Positions 47,485-56,952 of a stretch of DNA of 64,000 nucleotides are shown one piece after another (position 1 is the stretch's first letter; the number at the start of each line of letters is the position of its first letter). This DNA comes from Chloroflexi bacterium 54-19. Its GTDB lineage: Bacteria; Chloroflexota; Chloroflexia; Chloroheliales; Chloroheliaceae. The DNA is taken from assembly GCA_001898225.1 (NCBI GenBank), contig MKTJ01000041.1, positions 1 to 64,000 of the forward strand, written 5' to 3'. The position numbers and the translations under genes are program-made. Under the pieces are notes generated by a model, which was given only the letters and a program-made list of their open reading frames with translations, searched no databases and had not been told where the DNA came from.

Positions 47485-47928
47485 ATAAATTCCCAACCCG
47501 AATTCTTTTTGCCGCATTATTACTGGGCAATTGACAACCGGGGCCGACTGGTAGTAACAACTATTTCAGAAGTTCGAGGCCTCGACACGGCTGAACGTTT
47601 CTTCAAAATAGCGGTTGAAACAAGCAGATCCGGGTCTGAAAAGGTTACAACAATTAAGGGCTACAACAAATAAAGAAGTGGTGCATCCGAAAGCCATAAA
47701 CAATTTTGGGGGAAGCACGTTAAAGCACCTAATAATTCACTATTAAGTAACAGGCTTGAGCAAGTACATAGAGGGAGCAAGCCGCAGACTAAGCCGAGGC
47801 AGGAATTCAAGCGCCAGACCAGGGCGTTCAGGTATATTTGTGATTTCCATATAGCCCGCGGTTATTTCAGAGAAAGAGAATTTCGCAACGACTGCGGTAA
47901 CAGCGATGAACCGGAAAGTGCATATTAA
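47485..47928 (+). pseudogene. IS6-like transposase remnant
   Basis: One frame reads YYWAIDNRGRLVVTTIS, LDTAERFFKIAVE, then an in-frame TAA (47671-47673), and after it GKHVKAPNNSLLSNRLEQVH, SKPQTKPRQEFKRQTR and FRYICDFHIARGYF. This order fits the middle and end of an IS6-family DDE transposase, with Glu in NRLEQVH. The N-terminal part is absent, and the stop codon splits the rest, so it is dead. Element ends were not found. Recognition rests on the pattern only. Confidence 0.55.
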
Positions 47929-48962
47929 AGGCCACTTTCTGTGTTTAAAGAAGTAATTTCTGGCAACAAGACTGATCTGGAAGCAAAGTGAAATGTTACC
48001 GGTTCAAGGACCAGCAGTTTATTTGGAGGGATTCATCTGTTCAAGAAAAGTGAGACCTAGCACCTGACACAGCCGGCAACCCAGGTTCTTCCAAATCTTA
48101 TACCTGTTACCCGCGTCACCACGTGAAAATACAAAAGGTTCAATGATTGATTATTCAATATATAAATATAAGCTTGGTGGCTACTTTCAGCTATTCTTTA
48201 GAAACCGCCTCTTCTCTGAATAATGGCAACCTCCTGTTCCAACCGCTGTACGTGGGCTATAATTCACAGCTCTCCTTCCTGATACTAATCCTACCCTTGG
48301 GTTTCGCTGCTGCCACAAGCGGTGTGAGTACGCCAGTTGCAGGCGAACTTGCCATTATTATTGGTCCGACGCTTAATATGACTTCTATTCATGGTAGTAT
48401 TCATGGTAGAAACCTTTAACTCCCTATTTGCAGGGTACCTACCTACCTACCTACCTACTGTACCCGTCACAGCCGGAAGTTGGTGGTCATTTTTATTTTC
48501 CGGTGGCCCTGTTGCTCCCTTAAAAGTCCTTAGCTCATAAGCCGGCAAGCCCAGACGCTAAGGCTGACCCTACTCGCAAGTAAGGTCGAAATGATAGCAG
48601 TCAGCGGTACTCCAGTCAGACCGGTGGAATAGAGAGACCTTGGCTTATGGTACGATCAAGAGCTAGGGATAGCAGGATACGGGTACAGGTAGGGAGGAAA
48701 TGGGGTAAAAGGAGCGTCTTCCCAGAAGCAGCGATGCTTGCACGGATTCAGGATGGCGTTATGAGGAGGGGACAATTCACCTTATAATTTTATACCAGGA
48801 ATATTCCTAATAGTCGTGGTTATCTTTGCACCAGAAAGCATTTTAGAAAATAACAAATTAGTTATTGTAAAGGCATAAAAGAAAAAAAAGATAAATGGGT
48901 TGTTAAATCCCAACCCCTGGTTTACCAACTATTTACTCAAATCACTACCAATTCACAAATAC
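47929..48962. other. Gap of about 1 kb with a short tandem repeat
   Basis: No convincing gene. At 48436-48458 the tetramer TACC is repeated almost six times. It is bracketed by GGGTAC (48433-48438) and GTACCC (48460-48465), which could pair to make a hairpin with the repeat in the loop. A hydrophobic TTG-start frame at 48147-48419 has no ribosome site. The 48540-48760 part is more structured in composition, but I could not assign it. A half match to parS (CCACGTGAAA) occurs near 48119. Confidence 0.35.
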
Positions 48963-49775
48963 TCATTTTAATTCCTTCTGCCGCCAATCCTCCAGAAACT
49001 TCAGCACCGTACTGAACTGGTCCACCCGGATATTTTTATAGGAGCTAACCCCAAAACGGCGGTAGATTTCCTGGAAAACGGACTGGTAATGGTTCTTCGA
49101 TTTGTCTTGAGTCGTCAGGTATTCGGCCAGGGCTTTGACGGCCTGGCTTATTTCAGAAGCCTGATCATCCGTTATGCGGGCGGACGGAGTAATTTTCTTT
49201 TCGACGTTTGTTAATCGTTGGTCAAGGACCTTCACCAGAACGGCTGCCTGGTCGAGGCGGGAGTGGGCCCGATTAACACTTCGTTCTAGCTCCATCTGTT
49301 GTTCGGCCATCTGGGCTATAGCTAGCCCCATTTCCCGAATCTGGACCAGGGCCGCGCTGGGAGCCGGGACCGGTTCTTCTACTGTAGCTTCATTTTGAAA
49401 ATAATTTGAAAGCACTTTGTAACAATCCCGCTGATAACGGATGACCTTGTCTTTTAGTTCAGGCTTAACTCTGGTAGCATTGACCCCAAACAACCAGCCA
49501 TTAAGATATTCCAGGGGCAGGCAGATAGTTTCTCGCGGGCCTTGAACCGTGTTTATAATAACCACGGTTTGGATTTCGGACAGAACCGGATCGCGTTTGA
49601 TACGCTGCAACTGGGATGACCAGTTGAGTTCCAGGTAGTCACACAGCGGCCGGAGGGGAACATAGATAGTTTCCCGACCAGTAGTCTCTTCGACCAGAGC
49701 AGCGGTAATGTCATCCCCATAAAAATCTACCTGGCGTTCCTCAACCGGGATTAAAGCTGCGGTTTCTTCGCTCAT
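48963..49775 (-). CDS. Phage-type antirepressor protein
   Basis: The N-terminal half matches the P22 antirepressor N domain: VDFYGDDITAALVEE, YVPLRPLCDYLELNW, SQLQRIKRDPVLSE, ICLPLEYLNGWLFG and KVIRYQRDCYKVL. A coiled-coil linker (about 150-200) and an ORF6C/KilA-like C-terminal part follow. Such proteins normally lift repression in phages but are also common on plasmids and in chromosomal islands of Chloroflexota. It lies on the same strand as parA and parB, about 500 bases downstream of parB. Its role here may be plasmid or phage regulation. Confidence 0.85.
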   Translation of the reverse strand: MSEETAALIPVEERQVDFYGDDITAALVEETTGRETIYVPLRPLCDYLELNWSSQLQRIKRDPVLSEIQTVVIINTVQGPRETICLPLEYLNGWLFGVNATRVKPELKDKVIRYQRDCYKVLSNYFQNEATVEEPVPAPSAALVQIREMGLAIAQMAEQQMELERSVNRAHSRLDQAAVLVKVLDQRLTNVEKKITPSARITDDQASEISQAVKALAEYLTTQDKSKNHYQSVFQEIYRRFGVSSYKNIRVDQFSTVLKFLEDWRQKELK

Positions 49776-50271
49776 AATCTTTTATTCCTCGTCAGTTAAA
49801 TTAATAGATCGAGGCCGCCTGGCCAAAATATACGGCACCCCTTTCGGGGTCGCACTCGCCTTCACTGAACCTCATCTGGCAACTTAATATAGGGCTACAA
49901 GACCCGTATTCCCTGAACCCTACCACAACAAACTCTAGAATTTATCGGTACCATCCCCAGGCGTTTTAATCGACAAATTCTTGAAATTGCTAGAACTAAC
50001 CCGCTCTTCTACTACTCTTACCAGAATTCTTAGAACTGTCTCTAGTCCACTTCTGTCCGGGCTCCTCAGTACCAGCTTTTTGTTATGTAAAGTAGCTTGG
50101 CAGAACTCAGATCTAGTTTTTCGGGCCACCGAGCTGTGGGAGGATATTCCAATTTTTGCCGCCCGGCTGATAAAGCTTATAATAAAGCGCTTAAAAACCG
50201 GTCCGGATTGTAGCCTCTAAAAAACTTCCTGGCAAAACGAACTGAACCACTTAGACGCCCCTGGCGCCCGT
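49776..50271. other. Gap with a possible small minus-strand frame
   Basis: A minus-strand frame ends at 49935 and begins at GTG 50129 (64 codons); it stays open upstream for about 30 more codons without a start. It reads ARKTRSEFCQATLHNKKL and then basic helices. No family was recognised and no ribosome site was found, so it may be either a small gene or a fragment. Nothing else stands out. Confidence 0.3.
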
Positions 50272-51366
50272 TTACCCGGTGGCCCAAAGTTTCGCTAATC
50301 TTTCGCTCAACTCTTTTATTTGAGCTTTTTCAGCTCTGTTTGGCGCAGCTCCTGCTTCCTTCGAAATGCTCAAGCCTTCTAACTCACTTAAAACCTTACT
50401 CATCTTTTTAAGATTAGTTTTATACAGGCTTCTATAATCAGGGGTATTTGCAGCCATTGTCCCGGCACCCTGCCCCGACTCCGGTTCCCCCTGATAATCC
50501 CTATTGTTACGTTTTTCACTATCAGTATACTGTAGACCATTTGTGAAACTTGTAACAATGGTTGGTGTGTCATCTGAATGAGCCTGTGAGTAGGCTGGAT
50601 CAACAATCTCGCTAGTTCCACTCTTAAGGCGGGCCTGAAGCTGTTCGCGGGTCAGGGAACCGGCCAAAACTTCATTTATAAAGGAGGCGCGCTGTGAGGG
50701 ATCTTTAGCCTGGGAAAGTAGCCGGATATGGCCGAGCGTTTCCGGTTTTTGCCGGACCATTTCCTTTATATCCGCTGGTGCATTATAGAGGGCCAGGCGA
50801 AGCTTTATCCACCCCTCCCCCTTACCCACAATTTTTGATATTTCAGCGGCGGAAAGATTTTGCTCGATATTGAGATGCCCGATCACATTCGCCTCCCCCA
50901 GCGGAGTGAGATCCTCACGAGCAAAGTTTTCGCTCGCCATGATACGGGCCATCTGGGTATCACTAAGGTCGATAATCTTGACCGGCAGGGAGGTTATCCC
51001 GGCCTGACGAGCCGCCTCCTTACGGCGGTGCCCAAAAGCCAGTTCATACTGCTCCTGCAAACCCCGTTTGCGCCGGGCCAGGAGAGCGCCATAGAAACCA
51101 TTTTGCCGGATGGAACTGACCAGTTCGGCCATGGCATTTTCGTCGTAAGATGGCCGGGCCAGTTTCTGAAAAGGATTATCCGTTAACTGCGTTAGGGCCA
51201 CCTCTCGAATAGGAGTACTGCTGGCTTCCTTTTCGAGTTGCTCCCGCAAGCTCTCTCCGAAAGGCTGGTTCACCGCACCTGCATTATCAGGCCTGGCACC
51301 ACCGAAGACCACCTCCCGACTGGTAAGGCGATTCATTGCCCCTGAAAAATCTTTTTTTGGACTCAT
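50272..51366 (-). CDS. parB: ParB/Spo0J-family partition protein
   Basis: The ParB core is clear: LTDNPFQKL, NGFYGALLARRK, ELAFGHRRKEAARQAG (box II type), and the HTH region LSAAEISKIVGKGEGWIKLR. The C-terminal half is Ser/Thr/Gln-rich and ends in a coiled-coil-like helix, the usual dimerisation region. ParB is a CTP-dependent clamp that loads at parS sites and works with ParA to segregate DNA. It follows the parA-like gene after about 200 bases on the same strand; a good parS-like site lies at 54835. Confidence 0.95.
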   Translation of the reverse strand: MSPKKDFSGAMNRLTSREVVFGGARPDNAGAVNQPFGESLREQLEKEASSTPIREVALTQLTDNPFQKLARPSYDENAMAELVSSIRQNGFYGALLARRKRGLQEQYELAFGHRRKEAARQAGITSLPVKIIDLSDTQMARIMASENFAREDLTPLGEANVIGHLNIEQNLSAAEISKIVGKGEGWIKLRLALYNAPADIKEMVRQKPETLGHIRLLSQAKDPSQRASFINEVLAGSLTREQLQARLKSGTSEIVDPAYSQAHSDDTPTIVTSFTNGLQYTDSEKRNNRDYQGEPESGQGAGTMAANTPDYRSLYKTNLKKMSKVLSELEGLSISKEAGAAPNRAEKAQIKELSERLAKLWATG

Positions 51367-51570
51367 TGCATTCTATCTCTCCCGCTATCGCTCTGCTATA
51401 GCCACTGCAATCTCCTGCCCACCCCTCGGTTGCCAGGTAAGGGGAGGATAAAGCTGTTCCCGCAGTCCCTGGGTCAAGGGGCTGTTTCTTGCCTGAGTCT
51501 AAGAAATAGACTTTGAGGTTCAGAACCAAAGACCCCCAAAAAGAGGGAGCCAGTTCCGAGACTGCTTATT

Positions 51571-52644
51571 TTAAGAAGTGACAAAACTGGGTAGACCCAT
51601 TTTAAGAGCGATTTCGTCGGCCAGCTCCTGGTAGTCCTGGGCCACCCCGCTGTCACTGGCGTATAAGGGCAGCGGCATAGCCATGGCCGCCGACTCTCTG
51701 GCGACGGTCGAACGGCGCACCTCGGCTTTTAGAAGGTAGTCGCCATACCGGCCCTGAGCAACCTCCCGGACATTTTGCATGATGCGGGTCCGGTCGACCA
51801 TTGTTAAAAACAGGCCCAGGAACTGATTGTTACAGTTATAATAATTGGCATTTTTGCGGGCTACGGCAAGGAGCGCCTTGACCGAACGCAGCGCCCAGGG
51901 TCCATCCACCGGTACCAGGAAGTAATCGGAAGCCGCCAGCACGTTTACCGAAAACTTGCCAAGGTTTGGTGGGCTATCCATAATAATCAGGTCATAAAGC
52001 TGGCGGGCCTTCTTGAGGGCCAGGGCCAGTCTTAAATCACTACCGGCTTTGCCGGGTAAAATCATTTCAACCTCGGCCAGTTCAACCGAGGCCGGAATAA
52101 GATCTACTCCCTTAAAAGCGGTCGGCATAGCTACCTCTACCGCGGTAGACCGCTCCATGTAAAGGTCCGAGACAGTTCCGCTTATAAGTTCGTCGCCGTT
52201 CTCATCGGTGTCCAGACAATCCACGCCAAGCTGTAAACTGACATTTCCCTGCGGGTCCGAGTCAACCACCAGCACTTTAAAGCCGCGCTCGGCAAAAAGG
52301 GCCGCCAGGGCCGCCGCTGTACTGCTCTTGCCCACCCCACCTTTCTGATTGCACAGACCAAGCGTGATCCCAAAAGGCTTTTTCTCAGCTATACCGCTCC
52401 CGGCCCCGGCATTTTCCGTCTCCTGAAAAGAATTACCATCCCGGTTAGAGCGAGACTTGAATTCAGACAGGTAATGTTTGAAATCGGACCCGGTGTCGTC
52501 TATCATTCGGATGCCACCCGCTTTTTCCGCTCGTAAGAGACCGCGCGAGATTGCGGCTCTCAAGGTAGCCGCAGGAATAAAATACTCCTGCTCAATTTCC
52601 TTCAAGGTTTTACGCATTTTGTTATTTCCAGCACTTTGGTTCAA
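51571..52644 (-). CDS. parA: ParA-family partition ATPase with N-terminal HTH
   Basis: The deviant Walker A KGGVGKSS lies at about residue 107 and is followed by VLVVDSDPQGNVS and DLIIMDSPPNLG, the classic ParA motifs. Residues 1-60 (LKEIEQEYFIPAATLRAAI and after) read like a MerR-type HTH, so the protein is of the long plasmid type that represses its own promoter. A 29-bp palindrome 117 bases upstream is the natural operator candidate. The gene starts at ATG 52644 and heads the parA-parB pair. IS66 insertion nearby did not touch it. Confidence 0.95.
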   Translation of the reverse strand: MNQSAGNNKMRKTLKEIEQEYFIPAATLRAAISRGLLRAEKAGGIRMIDDTGSDFKHYLSEFKSRSNRDGNSFQETENAGAGSGIAEKKPFGITLGLCNQKGGVGKSSTAAALAALFAERGFKVLVVDSDPQGNVSLQLGVDCLDTDENGDELISGTVSDLYMERSTAVEVAMPTAFKGVDLIPASVELAEVEMILPGKAGSDLRLALALKKARQLYDLIIMDSPPNLGKFSVNVLAASDYFLVPVDGPWALRSVKALLAVARKNANYYNCNNQFLGLFLTMVDRTRIMQNVREVAQGRYGDYLLKAEVRRSTVARESAAMAMPLPLYASDSGVAQDYQELADEIALKMGLPSFVTS

Positions 52645-52713
52645 GATTATGTGACGTTCTTATTACAATTCTAGCAACACAATCGTTACAAGTCAATATG
52701 TTTGGACCTCTAC

Positions 52714-52722
52714 TTATCCACA
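52714..52722 (+). promoter_or_regulatory. DnaA box
   Basis: Exact TTATCCACA, the strongest DnaA-binding sequence, lies 70 bases upstream of parA. A single box may arise by chance, but further DnaA-type sites occur at 54932 and 54953 in the same replicon region. Confidence 0.5.
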
Positions 52723-52760
52723 GAAATAGTTCACGGTGTAAAACACTTCGTTAGATAATT

Positions 52761-52789
52761 CACAATCAGTCTACTGTAGCCTGATTGTG
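52761..52789. promoter_or_regulatory. 29-bp near-perfect palindrome upstream of parA
   Basis: Outer arms CACAATCAG and CTGATTGTG, inner arms CTAC and GTAG around a central T; only one base pair fails. It lies in the parA upstream region and fits an operator for the HTH-bearing ParA or a second centromere-like site. The IS66 element was inserted 53 bases away without breaking it. Confidence 0.55.
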
Positions 52790-52841
52790 GAAAATTTCAC
52801 AATTGGGTTGTCTTAACCCGAAATGATTTTATAAAGAAATA

Positions 52842-54359
52842 GTAACTATTCAGCCAGCCTGAATTGACTGAACTGCTAAACTATAGAACTATGACATCTG
52901 AGCAAGAAATAGAGCAGCTAAAAAGTGAAAATGCCCTGCTTCGAGAGCAAGTGGCCTCCCAAGCTGCTTTGATTGCTCAGTTAATCGAGCGCATTCAAGC
53001 TCTCGAGGAGCGCCTTTCGCAGGATAGTCATAATTCTTCTAAACCACCTTCCTCGGATGGCTTTGTCCGCCCACCCAAAAAGCGAAGCCTGCGCAAAGCC
53101 AGTGGTAAGAAAGCTGGTGGGCAAACAGGTCACCCCGGTCAGGCACTGCGCCAGGTCGAAAAGCCTGATGAAATCATTACTTACTTGCCCGATCAGTGCC
53201 AAAAGTGCCACTCCGACTTAAGTGAGCTAACACCGCTGGCTCAATACGAACCACGCCAAGTCTTTGAGTTACCCGCCCCTTACCGCCTGGAAGTAGTCGA
53301 ACATCGGGCCTACTCTCGAAGGTGTCCGAGTTGTCAAACTCACACTCAAGCCAATTTCCCCCAACAACTAACCAATTGGGTGCAGTATGGACCAGGCATT
53401 AAGGCGCTCGCCACCTACCTGGTTAACTACCAACTCTTGCCGTATGGCCGGGCCAGCGAGTTACTCAATGACCTTTACTCGGCCCAGATTTCGCCTGGCA
53501 CGCTGGCGATGTGGGTGGCCGAGTGCGCTGAGCAGCTAGCTGAAAGCGAAACCGCTATAAAAACAGCTATCAGCGGGGCCACCGTCTTACACTGTGACGA
53601 AACTGGCCTTTATGTTGAAGGTAAGCGGCAATGGCTCCATGTTGGCTCTACTTCAAAGCTGACTTACTATGCTGCTCATCCCAAACGAGGTAAAGCAGCC
53701 ACCACGGATATTGATGTTTTACCCCACTTCAAAGGCGTAGCCGTTCACGATGGTTATGCCAGCTACCAATCTTACGATGGCTGTGAACACGCCTTGTGCA
53801 ACGCCCATCACTTGCGAGAATTAACCTTTATCCACGAGCAATTCGCTCAGGACTGGGCCGGTCAATTCAAGAAGCTTTTAACCGACCTCAAAGCTGAAGT
53901 AGAAGCGGCCAAAGCCGCTGATCAAACTTCATTAAGTAAAGAGCGGTTAGCCGAGTATGAGCAGCGTTACCAAACGCTCCTCGAAGTAGGGCTGGCAGCT
54001 AATCCGCCCCCTTCCCCGTCACCGCCACTTGTTCATCCAGCCAAGCGCGGGCGGGTCAAACAGAGTAAGGCTAAGAATTTGTTAGACCGGTTGGATAAAC
54101 ACCGTCGGCAGGTCTTAAGATTTGCCTACCGCTTTGAAGTGCCTTTTGATAACAACCAGGCCGAACGCGATATTCGAATGGTTAAGGTGCAGCAAAAGGT
54201 GTCAGGTTGTTTTCGCACTACGAATGGAGCTGCCTATTTTTGTCGAATAAGAGGCTACCTTTCTTCAATGCGAAAGCAAGGTGAAAACCTGTTAGTTGCT
54301 CTTTTTGAAGCTTTTCTTGGCAAACCTTCTTTACCGCCTTCTTTGACCTGAATAGTTAC
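52842..54359. mobile_element. Intact IS66-family element with 8-bp target duplication
   Basis: A 1518-bp element bounded by 12-bp inverted repeats GTAACTATTCAG at 52842-52853 and 54348-54359. The 8-base AAGAAATA flanks both ends (52834-52841 and 54360-54367), the right length for IS66. It carries only the tnpC-type transposase, without tnpA or tnpB, as in the short single-gene members of the family. The right repeat overlaps the transposase stop codon. Confidence 0.9.
52891..54351 (+). CDS. IS66-family transposase (TnpC type)
   Basis: The N terminus is a coiled coil (QEIEQLKSENALLREQV) followed by the IS66 signature SSKPPSSDGF, a zinc-finger section (CQKCHSDL and RRCPSCQTH), and the DDE core: LHCDETGLYVEG, VAVHDGYASY, and FDNNQAERDIRMVKVQQK, ending in GCFRTTNGAA. 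It is uninterrupted. Frame stays open to TTG 52864, but ATG 52891 is the more usual start (TSEQEIEQLK). No accessory genes are present. Confidence 0.95.
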   Translation: MTSEQEIEQLKSENALLREQVASQAALIAQLIERIQALEERLSQDSHNSSKPPSSDGFVRPPKKRSLRKASGKKAGGQTGHPGQALRQVEKPDEIITYLPDQCQKCHSDLSELTPLAQYEPRQVFELPAPYRLEVVEHRAYSRRCPSCQTHTQANFPQQLTNWVQYGPGIKALATYLVNYQLLPYGRASELLNDLYSAQISPGTLAMWVAECAEQLAESETAIKTAISGATVLHCDETGLYVEGKRQWLHVGSTSKLTYYAAHPKRGKAATTDIDVLPHFKGVAVHDGYASYQSYDGCEHALCNAHHLRELTFIHEQFAQDWAGQFKKLLTDLKAEVEAAKAADQTSLSKERLAEYEQRYQTLLEVGLAANPPPSPSPPLVHPAKRGRVKQSKAKNLLDRLDKHRRQVLRFAYRFEVPFDNNQAERDIRMVKVQQKVSGCFRTTNGAAYFCRIRGYLSSMRKQGENLLVALFEAFLGKPSLPPSLT

Positions 54360-54834
54360 AAGAAATAGAAGGGAGGCCAGAACAAATTAAGAGAAAATCA
54401 TGAGAAAGCTGGGATAAACCCAGGAGTAAGTCAAGAAAAAGTCAGAGAGATAACTCCCTTTACCCCAGGTTGCGACAAAGCCTGCCCTCGCCCAGTATAA
54501 AAGGGTTAAAATACCAGACGTGGGGAAGGGAGTTTTAGAGGCTGGCAAATTAACGATTTTACCCAAAAGCAAAAGCCCTGAAAACCCCTGATAATAAGGT
54601 TAACTGCAAGGAACAGGGAAAAGGGGATAGGGGATGCTAGTAAAGTGTACCAGATAACGTTCGCAGGGATAAATGAAATGGTCTGGTTAGCAAGCCGGTT
54701 TATAAAAGTATGTAAGAAGTTTAGTTGCTGCATAACTTGAGAAAGGTGGAAGAGCTAAAAGAGACACCCAGGCTCACTCTGGCTGAAGTAAATTAGCAGG
54801 TAAGACACAAAGATCAGAAATATGTGGTTAAAGC

Positions 54835-54850
54835 TTTTCACGTGGAACAT
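54835..54850. promoter_or_regulatory. parS-like site
   Basis: The sequence TTTTCACGTGGAACAT, read on the other strand as ATGTTCCACGTGAAAA, matches the common parS consensus TGTTTCACGTGAAACA at 13 of 16 positions by eye, including the whole CACGTG core. It lies about 2 kb from parA and 3.5 kb from parB, a normal distance for a centromere site, with the IS66 element in between. Confidence 0.7.
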
Positions 54851-54931
54851 TTTAAAGTTCCCGTTCAATCGAAGCGCTGCCCTGGTCTGGTCCAAATTCA
54901 AAGCACGAAAAGCCTGAAGAAAGTGCCGGAA

Positions 54932-54961
54932 ATATCCACACATTCCAAAGGTTGTGTATAA
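54932..54961. promoter_or_regulatory. Pair of DnaA-box-like sites
   Basis: ATATCCACA (54932-54940, one base from the perfect box) and TGTGTATAA (54953-54961, an inverted TTATACACA) lie 12 bases apart, about 100 bases from the parS-like site. Such paired boxes are found in replication origins. Confidence 0.45.
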
Positions 54962-55111
54962 CCTGAGTGTTCTTGAGAGACTTAAGGAATTGCTTTATTT
55001 GGCCGAGTTTGTTAGAGTCGGACCTAAAGAAAAATAAGTTTAACCTTTGATCACACCAGCCACGACCCACTAATCAGGTCATCAAAAGTAGCAAGCCCAG
55101 GAGCTTATCCT

Positions 55112-56872
55112 ATGCCTTCAAATATCAATAATAGAAAAACTGGGCGCCCTCGATTCGATAGCAAAGTCCGGGTGGGCCGGTCCGCCGATATTGTCATCTT
55201 GAGCGCGGAAGCGCGCAACCGCCTGCTGGCAGGGATTGCCGGAATTAAAGAGCTAATCGGTTCAAACGAACCAAAAACGCTGGTAAACGACTCTGCAGTT
55301 AGAGAACTCGTTTTTGAGTATTACCAGGATGCCCTGGTGCTGTTAAAAGAACCCCACAATGCCGAGTACGTCGACGACCTGATGTATTTCTTTGAGCTGG
55401 TACTCTGGATGGGCGGCAAACAGGCCAACCTTACCAACGCTCAGATAGAAAAGAATATGCCTGACAACCTTGAGGGCTTTATAAAAGCCATCGAGGAAGT
55501 AGAAGGTTTTGAAGAGCTCTTTGAAACCGAGAAGGAAAGCCACGACCGGCTGGAAAAGGCAGAAAATGTTAATTTGCATACAATGGCTTCCCTCATCTAC
55601 CAGGTAGCTCGCGAGGCCGTCAGCAAAAATACTTTCCAGCATATCGATGGGACTTTGTTCCCGACCTACCCCTTTCAAAAAGGAAATGCCAGTGGCGAAA
55701 TCCAGTTAAGGCCAATCAGCATGGACGACCTGGACCAGCTGCTACTACCGCAAGAAAAGGTCGAGGAATTCGTCACCAAAATGTGGCAGCAACGGGAGGA
55801 ACTCTCCGACCTGGATGCCGATGTCCTGGACGTGCTGTGCCATATCTGGCTGGAGCAGGTTAATACCCCTAACGACTGGGCCTACGCGGACGTCGATAAA
55901 CTGGCCTCGCTCAGGGGTATAAAAAAGCAGATCAGGAGCGATGGCAAGGAAGGTAGTTACCCCAAAAAAGCCCGGACTTCTCTCCTTAGGGCTCTCACCC
56001 ATATCCAAAACCTCTGGTTAAATGTGGGCCAGATGGAAATCTATGAAGGTGACAAAGAAAGCGGGCGGCGGCGCAAGACCATCAAAAAAGATGTTCAAAG
56101 CCGGGCTTTTATAATCTCGGACCGGGTCGGACAGCTCCGTATAGATGGCTTTATGGATGTGCAGAGCTTCCGTTTCCAGCCTGGAGTACTCTTTGGGACC
56201 TATCTGTTTGGACCGGGCCGCCAGACAGCGCTCCTTTCAGCCCAGGCTATCCAGTATGACCCCTACCGGCAGAAATGGGAGAAACGGCTGGCCCGCTATC
56301 TGAGCTGGCAGTGGCGCGTCCAGGCCCGGCGCAGCGACTATATGCGGCCTTACCGGGTCGGTACGCTCCTGGATGCAGTCGGCACCGAGGACTACAAAAA
56401 CCGGCCGGACCGTATTCGAGAACGTCTGGAAAAAACCCTGGACGTACTGGAGCAGGATGCGGTTATCTCGCGCTGGCAGTATGATCGCTGGGACGAGAAT
56501 GACGCCGAGCAACAAAACTGGTTCGAAATCTGGAGGAAAGCCACCATCCTGATCGAGCCGCCCGAATCTATAATGGCCTGGTATAAGTCGATTGAGAAGC
56601 CGCAACGGGGTGAACACGAAGCCCGTCTACCAGAACGTACCCCTTCCTTCGAATTGGGCGCGAGCAGTCTCGAACCGGAGGACCTGGCCCGGATGATTAA
56701 AGACCATCGCAAAAAAATGGGCCTCTCCCAGATAGAAGCGGCAGAAGCGCTCGAAGTGGCCCAGAGTTACTTCAGTAAGCTCGAACGCGGTGTAGCCAAG
56801 GCGTCACCGGAAATAATCGAAAGGATCGCTAACTGGATTAAACAAACCCTAACCGATTCTGACCTGAGCTGA
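55112..56872 (+). CDS. Large DNA-binding protein with C-terminal XRE HTH, probable replicon regulator
   Basis: A 586-residue soluble protein. The last 60 residues are a clear XRE-type helix-turn-helix (IKDHRKKMGLSQIEAAEAL, AQSYFSKLERGVAKASPEII). The middle (about 225-430) has helices and strands such as DVLCHIWLEQVN, LRALTHIQNLW and PYRVGTLLDAVG that recall winged-helix replication initiators, but no family was certain. ATG 55112 has CAGGAGC about eight bases before it. The gene sits between the parS/DnaA-box stretch and the iteron region. It may be the main initiator or a copy-number regulator; a plain transcription factor is the alternative. Confidence 0.6.
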   Translation: MPSNINNRKTGRPRFDSKVRVGRSADIVILSAEARNRLLAGIAGIKELIGSNEPKTLVNDSAVRELVFEYYQDALVLLKEPHNAEYVDDLMYFFELVLWMGGKQANLTNAQIEKNMPDNLEGFIKAIEEVEGFEELFETEKESHDRLEKAENVNLHTMASLIYQVAREAVSKNTFQHIDGTLFPTYPFQKGNASGEIQLRPISMDDLDQLLLPQEKVEEFVTKMWQQREELSDLDADVLDVLCHIWLEQVNTPNDWAYADVDKLASLRGIKKQIRSDGKEGSYPKKARTSLLRALTHIQNLWLNVGQMEIYEGDKESGRRRKTIKKDVQSRAFIISDRVGQLRIDGFMDVQSFRFQPGVLFGTYLFGPGRQTALLSAQAIQYDPYRQKWEKRLARYLSWQWRVQARRSDYMRPYRVGTLLDAVGTEDYKNRPDRIRERLEKTLDVLEQDAVISRWQYDRWDENDAEQQNWFEIWRKATILIEPPESIMAWYKSIEKPQRGEHEARLPERTPSFELGASSLEPEDLARMIKDHRKKMGLSQIEAAEALEVAQSYFSKLERGVAKASPEIIERIANWIKQTLTDSDLS

Positions 56873-56952
56873 AGTGACCTGACCTGATTCAACCACTACG
56901 TTAAACCGTTAAATCGTTCTCCCGGACTACCTACCCGTTACAAAGATTTGCC

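Larger units (their letters stand above)
54360..55111. other. Origin/partition-type non-coding region
   Basis: About 750 bases without a convincing gene; short minus-strand frames at 54387-55070 look like shadows with no ribosome sites. The region holds the parS-like site at 54835 and two DnaA-type sites at 54932 and 54953, listed separately. It probably contributes to replication or segregation of the replicon. Confidence 0.5.

Noticed and set aside
48110..48135. Second possible parS site (CCACGTGAAA)
   Set aside because: Only one half fits the consensus; the other half does not match.
48147..48419. 90-codon frame with hydrophobic stretches
   Set aside because: TTG start, no ribosome site, no similarity recognised; lies in mobile-element debris.
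54387..55070. Several short minus-strand frames near the parS-like site
   Set aside because: They overlap each other, lack ribosome sites and have no recognisable motifs.
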